Of a DNA stretch of 22,980 nucleotides, positions 7,290 to 13,798 are shown in pieces (positions within the stretch are counted from its first letter, which is position 1; each line of letters opens with the position of its first letter). The notes beneath the pieces are model-generated. The model was not told the DNA's origin and searched no databases. It was given only the letters and a program-made list of their open reading frames with translations. Origin of the DNA: CAIJMI01 sp043798445 (lineage in GTDB: Bacteria > Patescibacteriota > Microgenomatia > UBA10105 > UBA927); the NCBI GenBank assembly GCA_043798445.1, contig JAZDOQ010000031.1, positions 1 through 22,980 on the forward strand, in the 5' to 3' direction. The position numbers were made by a program, and so were the translations under genes.

Positions 7290-7563
7290 AAATCCCATCC
7301 CGGTAAGAACCCAATGCGTATCCGGGGCTAAATTCCTTCACACCCCTCGGATCAAGCGATGCACGATACACATCTGCACCCCGCTCTGAATAATCGGGAT
7401 TCGTTTCAATAGGAATCTTGTTATCAACTTTCAGTATATTCTGTGTTTCCACAATAACCGGAAGACCGTGCAAATTAGTCATATCAACTTCATCCCGTTC
7501 TTGCCCTCGTCTTGAAATGTCAGGTTTCCCTACCCCAACACGTACCGAATCTCCTTGTTCCAT
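7237..7563 (-). CDS. Unknown 108-residue protein opposite the ribosomal operon
   Basis: A soluble-looking protein beginning MEQGDSVRVGVGKPDISRRG, with balanced composition and no membrane segment, signal or familiar motif. The frame extends back to a GTG at 7590, but a promoter-like TTGACC...TACGAT (7600-7571) places the -10 box only 7 bases before the ATG at 7563, so I take that ATG as the start of a leaderless message. It lies on the strand opposite to nusG and rplK, between them, which is unusual for this conserved block. The call as a real gene rests on composition and promoter placement only. Confidence 0.5.
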   Translation of the reverse strand: MEQGDSVRVGVGKPDISRRGQERDEVDMTNLHGLPVIVETQNILKVDNKIPIETNPDYSERGADVYRASLDPRGVKEFSPGYALGSYRDGIFNVYGFAPIADALVRVS

Positions 7564-7570
7564 ACTATCT

Positions 7571-7600
7571 ATCGTACGCAGATTTACCACAAAAGGTCAA
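7571..7600 (-). promoter_or_regulatory. Putative promoter of the 7237-7563 gene
   Basis: Minus strand TTGACC (7600-7595), 18-base spacer, TACGAT (7576-7571), 7 bases from the ATG. Confidence 0.5.
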
Positions 7601-7633
7601 TATGAAACATCCTCTTTACGCATGCTCTTTCCT

Positions 7634-7663
7634 TTGATATACTCACTATTACTTCTGTATGAT
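7634..7663 (+). promoter_or_regulatory. Putative promoter of rplK-rplA
   Basis: TTGATA (7634-7639), 18-base spacer, TATGAT (7658-7663). The start would be near 7670, giving a leader of about 78 bases. That leader contains a hairpin GAAACG/CGTTTC (7677-7682 with 7688-7693) that could be a target for autogenous control by L1. The control role is inference. Confidence 0.5.
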
Positions 7664-7747
7664 TCATATGGAAGAAGAAACGAAAACCGTTTCGAACCGA
7701 TATAGACACCTTCTATTTCTCTTCGAAATCGTTTTTCCAAAAAATAT

Positions 7748-8176
7748 ATGGCAGCAAAAAAAGTCAAAACACAGATTAAGTTAAACCTCAAAGCAGGAGA
7801 GGCAAACGCAGCGCCACCCGTAGGGCCTGCTCTTGGTCAACACGGACTTCCCATCATGGAATTCGTGAAGGCATACAACGAACGAACCGCAAAACTCAAA
7901 GGTCAGATCATTCCAGCCGTCATTACCGTCTTTGAAGACAGAACATTCACGTTCGTAACCAAACTTCCACCTGTTGCAGCCATGATCAAACGCGTGCTTA
8001 CCATTGACAAAGCAAGCGGTAAAGCAGGAAGAGAATCAGCAGGAAAACTCACAAAAAATCAAGTGGAACAAATTGCAAAAGATAAACTCCCTGATTTAAA
8101 CACAATAAATGTTGAAGCAGCAATGAAAATCGTTGAAGGCACCGCCCGCAGTATGGGTATTCAAACGGAGAAATAA
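7748..8176 (+). CDS. rplK: 50S ribosomal protein L11
   Basis: A 142-residue L11, part of the GTPase-associated centre on 23S rRNA. The N-terminal domain has the near-invariant IKLNLKAGEANAAPPVGPAL followed by GQHG. The C-terminal RNA-binding domain includes KTKNQVEQIAKDKLPDLN-type sequence and ends with GTARSMGIQTEK. Length matches E. coli L11. There is no Shine-Dalgarno before the ATG (the upstream bases are A/T-rich). rplA follows 1 base after the stop. Confidence 0.97.
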   Translation: MAAKKVKTQIKLNLKAGEANAAPPVGPALGQHGLPIMEFVKAYNERTAKLKGQIIPAVITVFEDRTFTFVTKLPPVAAMIKRVLTIDKASGKAGRESAGKLTKNQVEQIAKDKLPDLNTINVEAAMKIVEGTARSMGIQTEK

Positions 8177-8177
8177 T

Positions 8178-8999
8178 ATGGGAAAAGTACGAAAAGTCAT
8201 CCTCGGAGACGAGAAAGCAGAAAAAGAACAAAAGCGTAAAGCTGATGCCCGTCGTGAAGGGAAAAAAGCAAAAAAAGCGAACGCCGCGGTTGTTGAAGGA
8301 ACGGAACTGAAGGCAGAAGTGAAAGAGCTGATGGAAAAAGTCGAAAAAGGAGAAAAGGCAGGAAAAGAAAGCAAGAGAAAAAAAGTGATAGGTCCAAGAG
8401 TGCGAGGCAAAAAATATCGGGAAGCGGCAAAACTCGTTGATAAAAACAAAACCTACACCCTTAATGAGGCTCTAAAACTTGTCAAGCTCACCAGCATCAC
8501 GAAATTTGACGGAACCGTTGAAATGCACATCAACATCAATCCCCTTACCCTTGGAGACAAAAAGGATATACGCGGCAGCGTGACCCTTCCTCATGGATCA
8601 GGAAAACAAGTACGCGTTGTTGTTGCTGATGACAAGATCCTTGAGGAGATCGTCGCCGGAAAGATCAATTTCGATATTCTGGTCGCACATCCATCCATGA
8701 TGTCTAAACTCGCAAAAGTTGCACGAGTGCTTGGCCCAAAGGGCTTGATGCCAAATCCAAAAACAGGAACGGTCACAACTGATATCGAGAAACGCGTCAA
8801 GGAACTGTCCAATGGCCAAGTAAACTTCAAAAGCGAACCGGAAAATCCAATCATTCACTTAGCAGTCGGCAAAGTATCATTTGAGGAAGTAAAACTCAAA
8901 GACAACGTCGAAGCAGTATTAACTGCGATGGGAAAAAATAAAATTCTTAAAATAACACTAACAACAACCATGGGTCCGGGAATCAAGCTTGCACTGTAA
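8178..8999 (+). CDS. rplA: 50S ribosomal protein L1 with long charged N-terminal extension
   Basis: A 273-residue L1, the stalk protein that handles E-site tRNA and often represses its own operon. The L1 domain proper starts near residue 76 (RGKKYREAAKLVDKNKTYTL) and runs through SVTLPHGSGKQVRV, LGPKGLMPNPKTGTV and the C-terminal TTTMGPGIKL. The preceding 70 or so residues are almost entirely Lys, Glu, Ala and Arg and likely form a charged helix; E. coli L1 (234 residues) lacks it. The start is the ATG at 8178, with GGAG at 8167-8170 and 1 base after rplK. The frame is open further upstream inside rplK, but that part is not coding. Confidence 0.95.
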   Translation: MGKVRKVILGDEKAEKEQKRKADARREGKKAKKANAAVVEGTELKAEVKELMEKVEKGEKAGKESKRKKVIGPRVRGKKYREAAKLVDKNKTYTLNEALKLVKLTSITKFDGTVEMHININPLTLGDKKDIRGSVTLPHGSGKQVRVVVADDKILEEIVAGKINFDILVAHPSMMSKLAKVARVLGPKGLMPNPKTGTVTTDIEKRVKELSNGQVNFKSEPENPIIHLAVGKVSFEEVKLKDNVEAVLTAMGKNKILKITLTTTMGPGIKLAL

Positions 9000-9017
9000 T
9001 TCCAAACATGATATAAA
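8989..9017 (+). promoter_or_regulatory. Promoter of rplJ-rplL
   Basis: TTGCAC (8989-8994), 17-base spacer, TATAAA (9012-9017) with an upstream TG (extended -10). The -35 box overlaps the 3' end of rplA. The start is expected near 9024, immediately ahead of the L10 leader. Confidence 0.65.
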
Positions 9018-9023
9018 TAACAA

Positions 9024-9122
9024 TTGTCCCAAAGACCGTAGGCTCTGTTTACAAAAAAAACAGAATAACGATTTTTAATTAGTCACCTACCGAGGGGTTG
9101 CCAAATACAAACGTATTTTGTG
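9024..9122 (+). promoter_or_regulatory. Ribosomal protein L10 leader RNA
   Basis: The segment contains the AAAGACCGTAGG stretch typical of L10 leaders. GTAGG (9038-9042) can pair with CCTAC (9086-9090), enclosing a hairpin TCTGTTT (9044-9050) with AAACAGA (9058-9064). This is the branched kink-turn-like layout to which L10, with its L7/L12 dimers, binds. A further hairpin AAATAC/GTATTT (about 9102-9117) follows, then the terminator hairpin. The expected role is feedback control of rplJ-rplL by the L10-L12 complex. Confidence 0.8.
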
Positions 9123-9147
9123 ATCTCGCGGTAGCGCGAGATTTTTT
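9123..9147 (+). terminator. Attenuator hairpin abutting the rplJ start codon
   Basis: ATCTCGCG (9123-9130), loop GTAG, CGCGAGAT (9135-9142), followed by six T to 9147. The rplJ ATG is at 9148-9150. The stem is a perfect 8 base pairs. The only Shine-Dalgarno-like bases (GAG, 9138-9140) lie inside the stem, so the hairpin could also block initiation. Confidence 0.85.
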
Positions 9148-9678
9148 ATGGCAACACAGAAAAAAATTGATACCGTACAGGAATTGACCGATAAAATCGC
9201 AAAAGCGAAATCATTAATTTTTGCTGATTATGTCGGCCTAAAACACAAGCAACTTGAAGATCTCCGTCGAAAAATGCGGTTAGTTGACGCAGAGTTTGTT
9301 GTTACCAAAAACAAATTGATGGAACGGGCCCTTCGTCAGGCTCAGGGTAAACTTTCTTTCGAGAATTTACGTTCGGCATTCTCAAATGCAACAGCAACCG
9401 TATTTAGCTACAAAGATGAAGTGTCAGGCCTCAAAGAACTCTTGAAATTTTTTAAAGCTACCAATGTCGGCAAAACAAAAGCCGGTATGCTTGGTGACGT
9501 TGTACTGTCGGACAACGAGGTAATAAAGCTTTCCAAGATTCCAGGGCGAGAAGTGCTTTTGGGACAGCTTGCGGGGCAACTCAAGGCCCCTATCGCCAAC
9601 CTGCATCATGCACTCTCATGGAATATCAATAAACTCGTGTGGGCATTAAATAGTGTAAAAGCAAAGAAAACAGCATAA
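9148..9678 (+). CDS. rplJ: 50S ribosomal protein L10
   Basis: A 176-residue L10, base of the L7/L12 stalk. The N-terminal globular part has SLIFADYVGLKHKQLEDLRR and VTKNKLMERAL. The C-terminal helix that carries L12 dimers is HHALSWNINKLVWALNSV. After VTKNKLMERA the sequence runs LRQAQGK before rejoining the family at FENLRSAF. Those residues are encoded by a copy of a dispersed TTCG...CTCAGG repeat (9329-9348), making this loop about three residues longer than in E. coli. Expression is probably governed by the leader and attenuator immediately upstream. Confidence 0.95.
   Translation: MATQKKIDTVQELTDKIAKAKSLIFADYVGLKHKQLEDLRRKMRLVDAEFVVTKNKLMERALRQAQGKLSFENLRSAFSNATATVFSYKDEVSGLKELLKFFKATNVGKTKAGMLGDVVLSDNEVIKLSKIPGREVLLGQLAGQLKAPIANLHHALSWNINKLVWALNSVKAKKTA
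9329..9348 (+). repeat. TTCG...CTCAGG-type short palindromic repeat inside rplJ
   Basis: The sequence CCCTTCGTCAGGCTCAGGGT is an imperfect palindrome with CCCT/AGGG ends. It shares the TTCG-(5-6 bases)-GCTCAGG core with the copy at 12638-12659. It is translated as part of L10 (LRQAQG), a peptide I recall as the typical in-frame reading of this repeat in CPR proteins. Confidence 0.6.
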
Positions 9679-9714
9679 ACAATGTATATTGTCGAAAGGT
9701 GGTGACAAGATATT

Positions 9715-10101
9715 ATGGCAAAACTAACAAAGAATGAAATCTTGTCGGCAGTTGAAGAAATGACCGTTCTTGAACTTTCCGATTTGGTAAAAGCATTGGA
9801 AGAAAAATTCGGTGTGTCCGCAGCACCTGTTGCAGTCACAGCAGCAACTGGAGCCACAGCTGATGCAGGAGAAGCACAGGAAGAACAAACAGTGTTTGAT
9901 GTTATCATCACAGAGGCAGGTGCCAACAAAATTGGTGCAATTAAAGCAGTTCGTGAACTCGTTCCAACACTCGGATTGGTAGAGGCGAAAACACTCGTTG
10001 AATCCGCTCCAAAAGAAGTGTTAACAGGACTTAGCAAAAGCGCAGCTGAAGAAGCAAAGAAAAAGCTTGAAGCAGCCGGAGCAAAAGCCGAACTCAAGTA
10101 A
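9715..10101 (+). CDS. rplL: 50S ribosomal protein L7/L12
   Basis: A 128-residue L7/L12, the multimeric stalk protein that recruits translational GTPases. The N-terminal dimerisation domain is TVLELSDLVKALEEKFGVSA. An Ala-rich hinge (APVAVTAATGATADAG) follows, then the C-terminal domain with FDVIITEAGANKIGAIKAVR, LGLVEAKTLVESAPKEV and a Lys/Ala-rich end. An AGGTGG element at 9697-9702 serves as ribosome-binding site. A strong terminator follows. Confidence 0.97.
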   Translation: MAKLTKNEILSAVEEMTVLELSDLVKALEEKFGVSAAPVAVTAATGATADAGEAQEEQTVFDVIITEAGANKIGAIKAVRELVPTLGLVEAKTLVESAPKEVLTGLSKSAAEEAKKKLEAAGAKAELK

Positions 10102-10127
10102 AACAAAAAATAAGAGTATATACAAAA

Positions 10128-10155
10128 AAATCCCCCATTTTGGGGGATTTTTTTA
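10128..10155 (+). terminator. Bidirectional intrinsic terminator after rplL
   Basis: AAATCCCCC (10128-10136), a 5-base ATTTT loop, GGGGGATTT with a long T run. A-runs on the left give a T run on the minus strand too, so it can also end the convergent 759-residue gene, whose stop is at 10153. Confidence 0.93.
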
Positions 10156-12432
10156 TTTTTTCTTCCTTTGGTGCGGCTTAATTCTGTTCATATGTTGTTC
10201 ATAAAGTTCCGGCGGATACAATTGCTCATATAATGAAGGCGTACAAGGTGTTTTTGGATCCCGCACAAACCACCGCTCTGCCGTATAGCGACCGTTCGCA
10301 TCATCGATGATCTTTTCCTCAAATCCCATGAATCCACTGTTTGTTAAGTCTGCCATACGTGCTGTTTGTTCAATAGGATACATATTCACCTCAATGATTT
10401 GTTCTTGTTCATTTTCTTTATGTATTGAAACCACATATTTTTCTCGAATGATACGATCTCCTTCCGAACCCGGCCGTACTCCTTTACGAAGTGATTCTAC
10501 ATATTGCTCACGATTAAAAAACGAAAGCGAAAGATATGTTTTTACACGATCGTATGATTGAAATTTGTGAGTTCCGGGAATAACGCTCGCGACCCACCCC
10601 GATCCGGACAACTCGTTTTCAAGATGGAAAAAAAGCGCTTCACTCACCGCACGCGCAAGTCGAAGATGATCTTCGAACGAAGCATCGGGTCCAAAATTAT
10701 CATCCGATAGCGCAATATTTATCATATGGGCATCCAATATCTCAGGAGACTGGTACATTTTCCGCATGATCGACTCTGTCGATTTTGCAGGACGTTCATC
10801 GATAATCAAATGAATGTGCGCGCCACCTATCGACTGTTCCATCGTACGGTGCATCACTTCATGCTGTATCCCATTTCCTATATCGATACATTCAACCTTG
10901 GGAGGAAATGCTACAAACGTGTTCATTGCTGACCTAAACAACGTATTCTTTATCGAATCTTTTTTTACCCGTGCTTCAATAGCGGTCAACGTCAACACCA
11001 ATGTCCTGAATGACTCAAACCGAAGCATCTCCATACTCGATGATTTCACATCTTTTTTTGAAACGGCAACATCAGGATGGAATCCAAGACCTAAGAACAG
11101 CAAATGAATCATTGGTGTATTCGTCACTTCATTCATCGGGCGATACTCCTGAAATTGCGGTCCTAAACTCTGCATATTTTCCGCGATGAAATCCGGATAT
11201 TTTTGGGCAACACGATATGCTTGTTGAATGAGCATTTTTGGTTTCCCCAGATATTGGGCGAATATGTCCGTAAATTGATCATTGATGACGGTAAAAAACT
11301 CCACCCTATCGGACAGCGGCATCGCAAGCACCCGCGGCCACATGGTCCGTAATGCGGTATATGTATCGACAGTCGACGGAATAGGTTTTTCCATCAACTG
11401 GGTATACATTGTTTCTACAACCGGCCGAACGGATTTTCGAAATGCTTGGACGCCGGAAAACGCAGGGAGCGTAGGAACATTAACAAGCACATCCAATATA
11501 TGTTCAGGCGGTGTCACGCTCAATATACGAGGAAGTTTCAATATATCTGCAGGTTTCGGTGGTGTAATGTTCCCTTCTTTGTCCCGAAGATGTTCATCAT
11601 ATAGTGATGCGCGCATCTGCGCTGAAATAAACCCGCACATCAATTCTTTTTTTGTACAATCCACAGGGAGTTCAGCATAAGGAAGTGATGTATCTGTAAA
11701 CATATTGTAAAATCTTCGCGTACGATTCACCTCACGAACAATTGCAGCTTTCCACAATTCATCTACCCGTTCTACCTCATGCATAATGTCCCGAATTGCC
11801 AAATATCGTTTTGTTCGATTATTTGAATCCAAAACGAATGTATTGTCCATAAGAGTAAGATGTTCCAACAGCGGAACAGCAGAGCCATCTTCAAGCTGCA
11901 CCATTCCCGTCAAAAACGCATTGCGTAATTCTTTTGGTGTCACACCATAAATATCCTTTTTTTTGTCCGGGCGTTCCGTATTTTTCCGTAATACATGCGC
12001 GGAAAATGATGATGAACGAACTGGAACAACCACACAATAAGCCAATCTAGACTCCGATTGGCCAGGAACACTATGTATGAATGGATCCATTAATGGTGCG
12101 TGAGAAAAAAAATTACCAGTCAATTCATTCGCATGATGCACCATGGTCGTATCAAATTCCAAACGGCTCAGAGCCTCCTCGTGAATCAACCTTCCTTCCG
12201 GAATCTTTCCGCCAAACGGCGTCATACGATCCGATGAAGGAGCATCAACATCTGACTGCAATGCAAGATGTGCATGCACAATAGAAACATCAGACAATTC
12301 AGGATCACCATCAATAGCATGGGCAAACGCATCAAGTGATATGGGGGAAACAGGAAAAATACGTACAACGGGAATAACGTCGTGATGTTCTCGCTCTCGC
12401 GATTGACTGGTTGCTTTATTTTCTATATTCAT
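10153..12432 (-). CDS. Large unknown protein with degenerate Nudix-like N-terminal part
   Basis: A 759-residue soluble protein that I do not recognise as a whole. Residues about 49-110 recall a Nudix fold: VSIVHAHLALQSD as the first strand, then MTPFGGKIPEGRLIHEEAL in the position of the GG-K-E-x-GE Nudix box. However, the REUxEE half of the box is not conserved (it reads ALSRLEF), so hydrolysis is doubtful. Residues 200-520 are helical with no motif I can name. Near residue 565 is GGAHIHLIIDE, and the C-terminus (residues about 600-740) looks like a separate alpha/beta domain, ending in basic HQRKKK. It has its own promoter and shares a terminator with rplL. There is no signal peptide or membrane segment. 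At 2.3 kb it is the longest gene in the window. Confidence 0.8.
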   Translation of the reverse strand: MNIENKATSQSREREHHDVIPVVRIFPVSPISLDAFAHAIDGDPELSDVSIVHAHLALQSDVDAPSSDRMTPFGGKIPEGRLIHEEALSRLEFDTTMVHHANELTGNFFSHAPLMDPFIHSVPGQSESRLAYCVVVPVRSSSFSAHVLRKNTERPDKKKDIYGVTPKELRNAFLTGMVQLEDGSAVPLLEHLTLMDNTFVLDSNNRTKRYLAIRDIMHEVERVDELWKAAIVREVNRTRRFYNMFTDTSLPYAELPVDCTKKELMCGFISAQMRASLYDEHLRDKEGNITPPKPADILKLPRILSVTPPEHILDVLVNVPTLPAFSGVQAFRKSVRPVVETMYTQLMEKPIPSTVDTYTALRTMWPRVLAMPLSDRVEFFTVINDQFTDIFAQYLGKPKMLIQQAYRVAQKYPDFIAENMQSLGPQFQEYRPMNEVTNTPMIHLLFLGLGFHPDVAVSKKDVKSSSMEMLRFESFRTLVLTLTAIEARVKKDSIKNTLFRSAMNTFVAFPPKVECIDIGNGIQHEVMHRTMEQSIGGAHIHLIIDERPAKSTESIMRKMYQSPEILDAHMINIALSDDNFGPDASFEDHLRLARAVSEALFFHLENELSGSGWVASVIPGTHKFQSYDRVKTYLSLSFFNREQYVESLRKGVRPGSEGDRIIREKYVVSIHKENEQEQIIEVNMYPIEQTARMADLTNSGFMGFEEKIIDDANGRYTAERWFVRDPKTPCTPSLYEQLYPPELYEQHMNRIKPHQRKKK

Positions 12433-12447
12433 AGGAAAAACCTAGTT

Positions 12448-12476
12448 AGTATACCGAAATTGAAGAAAATAAACAA
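12448..12476 (-). promoter_or_regulatory. Promoter of the 759-residue gene
   Basis: Minus strand TTGTTT (12476-12471), 17-base spacer, TATACT (12453-12448). The ATG is 15 bases past the -10 box, so the leader is only about 8 bases. Confidence 0.6.
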
Positions 12477-12618
12477 AAGTATCGTTTTTAACGTCGCATA
12501 ATATATAACTACCACGCATGTTATCCACAATATATTTTCATCCATTGACAATGTCCGACATCACGTGATATTGTTTGACTGCAAACGATATACCTCTACG
12601 CAATAAAATTGCTTCGGG

Positions 12619-12703
12619 TATAATTCCTTCTAAACTAATCCTTCGCTAAAGCTCAGGATCAGTAAGAAGGAAATACATTTTTTTCTTGCCCAAAGAAAAG
12701 GAG
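12619..12703 (+). promoter_or_regulatory. -10 box and structured leader of the HTH gene
   Basis: TATAAT (12619-12624) without a good -35. The following RNA can form a long hairpin: TTCCTTCT (12624-12631) with AGAAGGAA (12665-12672), then CTaATCCT with AGGATcAG inside. A second hairpin TTTTCTT (12681-12687) with AAGAAAA (12693-12699) overlaps the Shine-Dalgarno AAAAGGAG (12696-12703). The rest of the 276-base gap before this (12433-12618) shows a TTGACA at 12545 but no gene. Confidence 0.5.
12638..12659 (+). repeat. TTCG...CTCAGG-type short palindromic repeat in the HTH leader
   Basis: ATCCT and AGGAT ends enclose TTCGCTAAAGCTC. It has the same core layout as the copy in rplJ (9329-9348). Here it forms the apical part of the leader hairpin. 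Confidence 0.6.
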
Positions 12704-12708
12704 TCTAT

Positions 12709-12909
12709 ATGGCAATGGGCGATGACTGGCCAGATCTATTAACAGTAAAGGAAGTCGCAAAAATATTGCGTGTTTCCCCTCTTACCATCAAACGATGGGG
12801 CAAACGAGGGAAACTTCCAGCTATTCGTATCAACTCCCGTGGAGATAGACGATACAAAAAAGAAGCGGTCATGTGGCTTCTTGGACTACAACAAAAAGGT
12901 CAAGTCTGA
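12709..12909 (+). CDS. Small excisionase/MerR-type helix-turn-helix protein
   Basis: A 66-residue DNA-binding protein. LLTVKEVAKILRVSPLTIKR is a classic winged-HTH of the excisionase/MerR-like 'helix_turn_helix domain 17' type, followed by the wing WGKRGKLPAIRINSRGDRRY and a helix KKEAVMWLL. It lacks any effector domain. It could be a transcriptional regulator of a neighbour or a recombination directionality-type protein, but no integrase is nearby. A strong Shine-Dalgarno AAAAGGAG is 5 bases before the ATG. Its 3' end overlaps the convergent galT-like gene by 10 bases. Confidence 0.8.
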   Translation: MAMGDDWPDLLTVKEVAKILRVSPLTIKRWGKRGKLPAIRINSRGDRRYKKEAVMWLLGLQQKGQV

Positions 12910-13751
12910 GTTTGTTTTAGCATGCGTGCTGCGTCTGTCGGGTCAACAACATTCACATTGAGTCCCGTTCCCAGCTCAAATCCTGCACGATGAATGGAGC
13001 GCGGTATGATACGGATAAACCAATTTTTTCCGTGGAAAATATAGTAATTAAACACAAATGGTTCATTCACCTGCTTAAAGAGTAACTCCGGACTCTTGAG
13101 AACAAAACTCATTTTTCGTAGCGTCCGACTGACAACATTCGCAAGCTCAGGAAGTTCCGCATCCACAACGTCACTAAACTTTTTTCCTTCTGTTTTTGGC
13201 GCAATCCATGTTTCAAACGGCCATTGAGAAAACTCCGGACAGTACGTCACAAACAACGGATATTCTTCAACAATATTTTTAAACGGTTCAATACTTAACG
13301 CGTCGAGATTAATCTGATTTGGCACCACAACAAGCTGGCTATGCGGGTGCTTCAAACTTGCTCCAGCACTCGCACCATGATTGCAAAAAATAAGGACCTG
13401 ACCATCCATCTCGTGTGTACGATACCGGTCACGATAGACAGAAAAAATCTTTTGCACCTGAGAAACAGGCAATATATCGACGTCGTCCGTACAGCTTGGA
13501 CTATGGATAATCACCTCGTGGATATCAGTAATCGGATATTTGTTCGGCACCACCCGCACATCCCATCCGGGAGTATTTGGTTCACCGGAACCGAACCGAT
13601 AGACCTCCGGCGGAGTTTCTTTTTCGTTTCCAAAACAAAAGGGACACACATGATATACATTCGGTTTTTGCGCAATGGTAGGCCGGTCATTACGAGCAGG
13701 AGAAATGATCACCCACCGCTGTGTTCTGTTATCAGGAACAAATCGTGCCAT
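12900..13751 (-). CDS. GalT-family nucleotidyltransferase (hexose-1-phosphate uridylyltransferase or ADP-glucose phosphorylase)
   Basis: A 283-residue HIT-superfamily enzyme that transfers a nucleotide between a nucleotide sugar and a sugar phosphate or phosphate through a His-nucleotide intermediate. Diagnostic are RTQRWVIISPARNDRP at the N-terminus, a zinc CPFC (residues 36-39), GWDVRVVPNKYP (about 63-74), and the active-site HPHSQ in SLKHPHSQLVVVPNQ with the central nucleophilic His. E. coli GalT has HPHGQ; the HPHSQ form and short length also fit ADP-glucose phosphorylase relatives, so I give no symbol. The ATG at 13751 is preferred over an upstream TTG at 13772 because a -10 box lies 7 bases before it. 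Confidence 0.85.
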   Translation of the reverse strand: MARFVPDNRTQRWVIISPARNDRPTIAQKPNVYHVCPFCFGNEKETPPEVYRFGSGEPNTPGWDVRVVPNKYPITDIHEVIIHSPSCTDDVDILPVSQVQKIFSVYRDRYRTHEMDGQVLIFCNHGASAGASLKHPHSQLVVVPNQINLDALSIEPFKNIVEEYPLFVTYCPEFSQWPFETWIAPKTEGKKFSDVVDAELPELANVVSRTLRKMSFVLKSPELLFKQVNEPFVFNYYIFHGKNWFIRIIPRSIHRAGFELGTGLNVNVVDPTDAARMLKQTQT

Positions 13752-13757
13752 GTATCT

Positions 13758-13786
13758 AGTATTACGTATCAATGAAGAAGGTGCAA
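13758..13786 (-). promoter_or_regulatory. Promoter of the galT-like gene
   Basis: Minus strand TTGCAC (13786-13781), 16-17 base spacer, TAATACT (13764-13758). It is 6-7 bases from the ATG and nearly identical in layout to the Rpe-like gene promoter. Confidence 0.6.
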
Positions 13787-13798
13787 GAGAAAAACCGT

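Noticed and set aside
7668..7787. Possible 39-residue leader peptide before rplK
   Set aside because: It overlaps rplK out of frame, its sequence is unremarkable, and its ATG is only 4 bases from the -10 box.
8133..8177. Longer reading of rplA starting inside rplK
   Set aside because: The ATG at 8178 has a proper GGAG ribosome-binding site and a 1-base gap to rplK; the upstream part is rplK out of frame.
8096..8449. Minus-strand ORFs rich in Phe and Ser opposite rplA
   Set aside because: They are complements of the Lys/Glu-rich L1 extension and have no initiation signal.
9606..10106. 166-residue minus-strand ORF opposite rplL
   Set aside because: Its Ala/Ser-rich composition simply mirrors L7/L12, with no promoter or ribosome-binding site.
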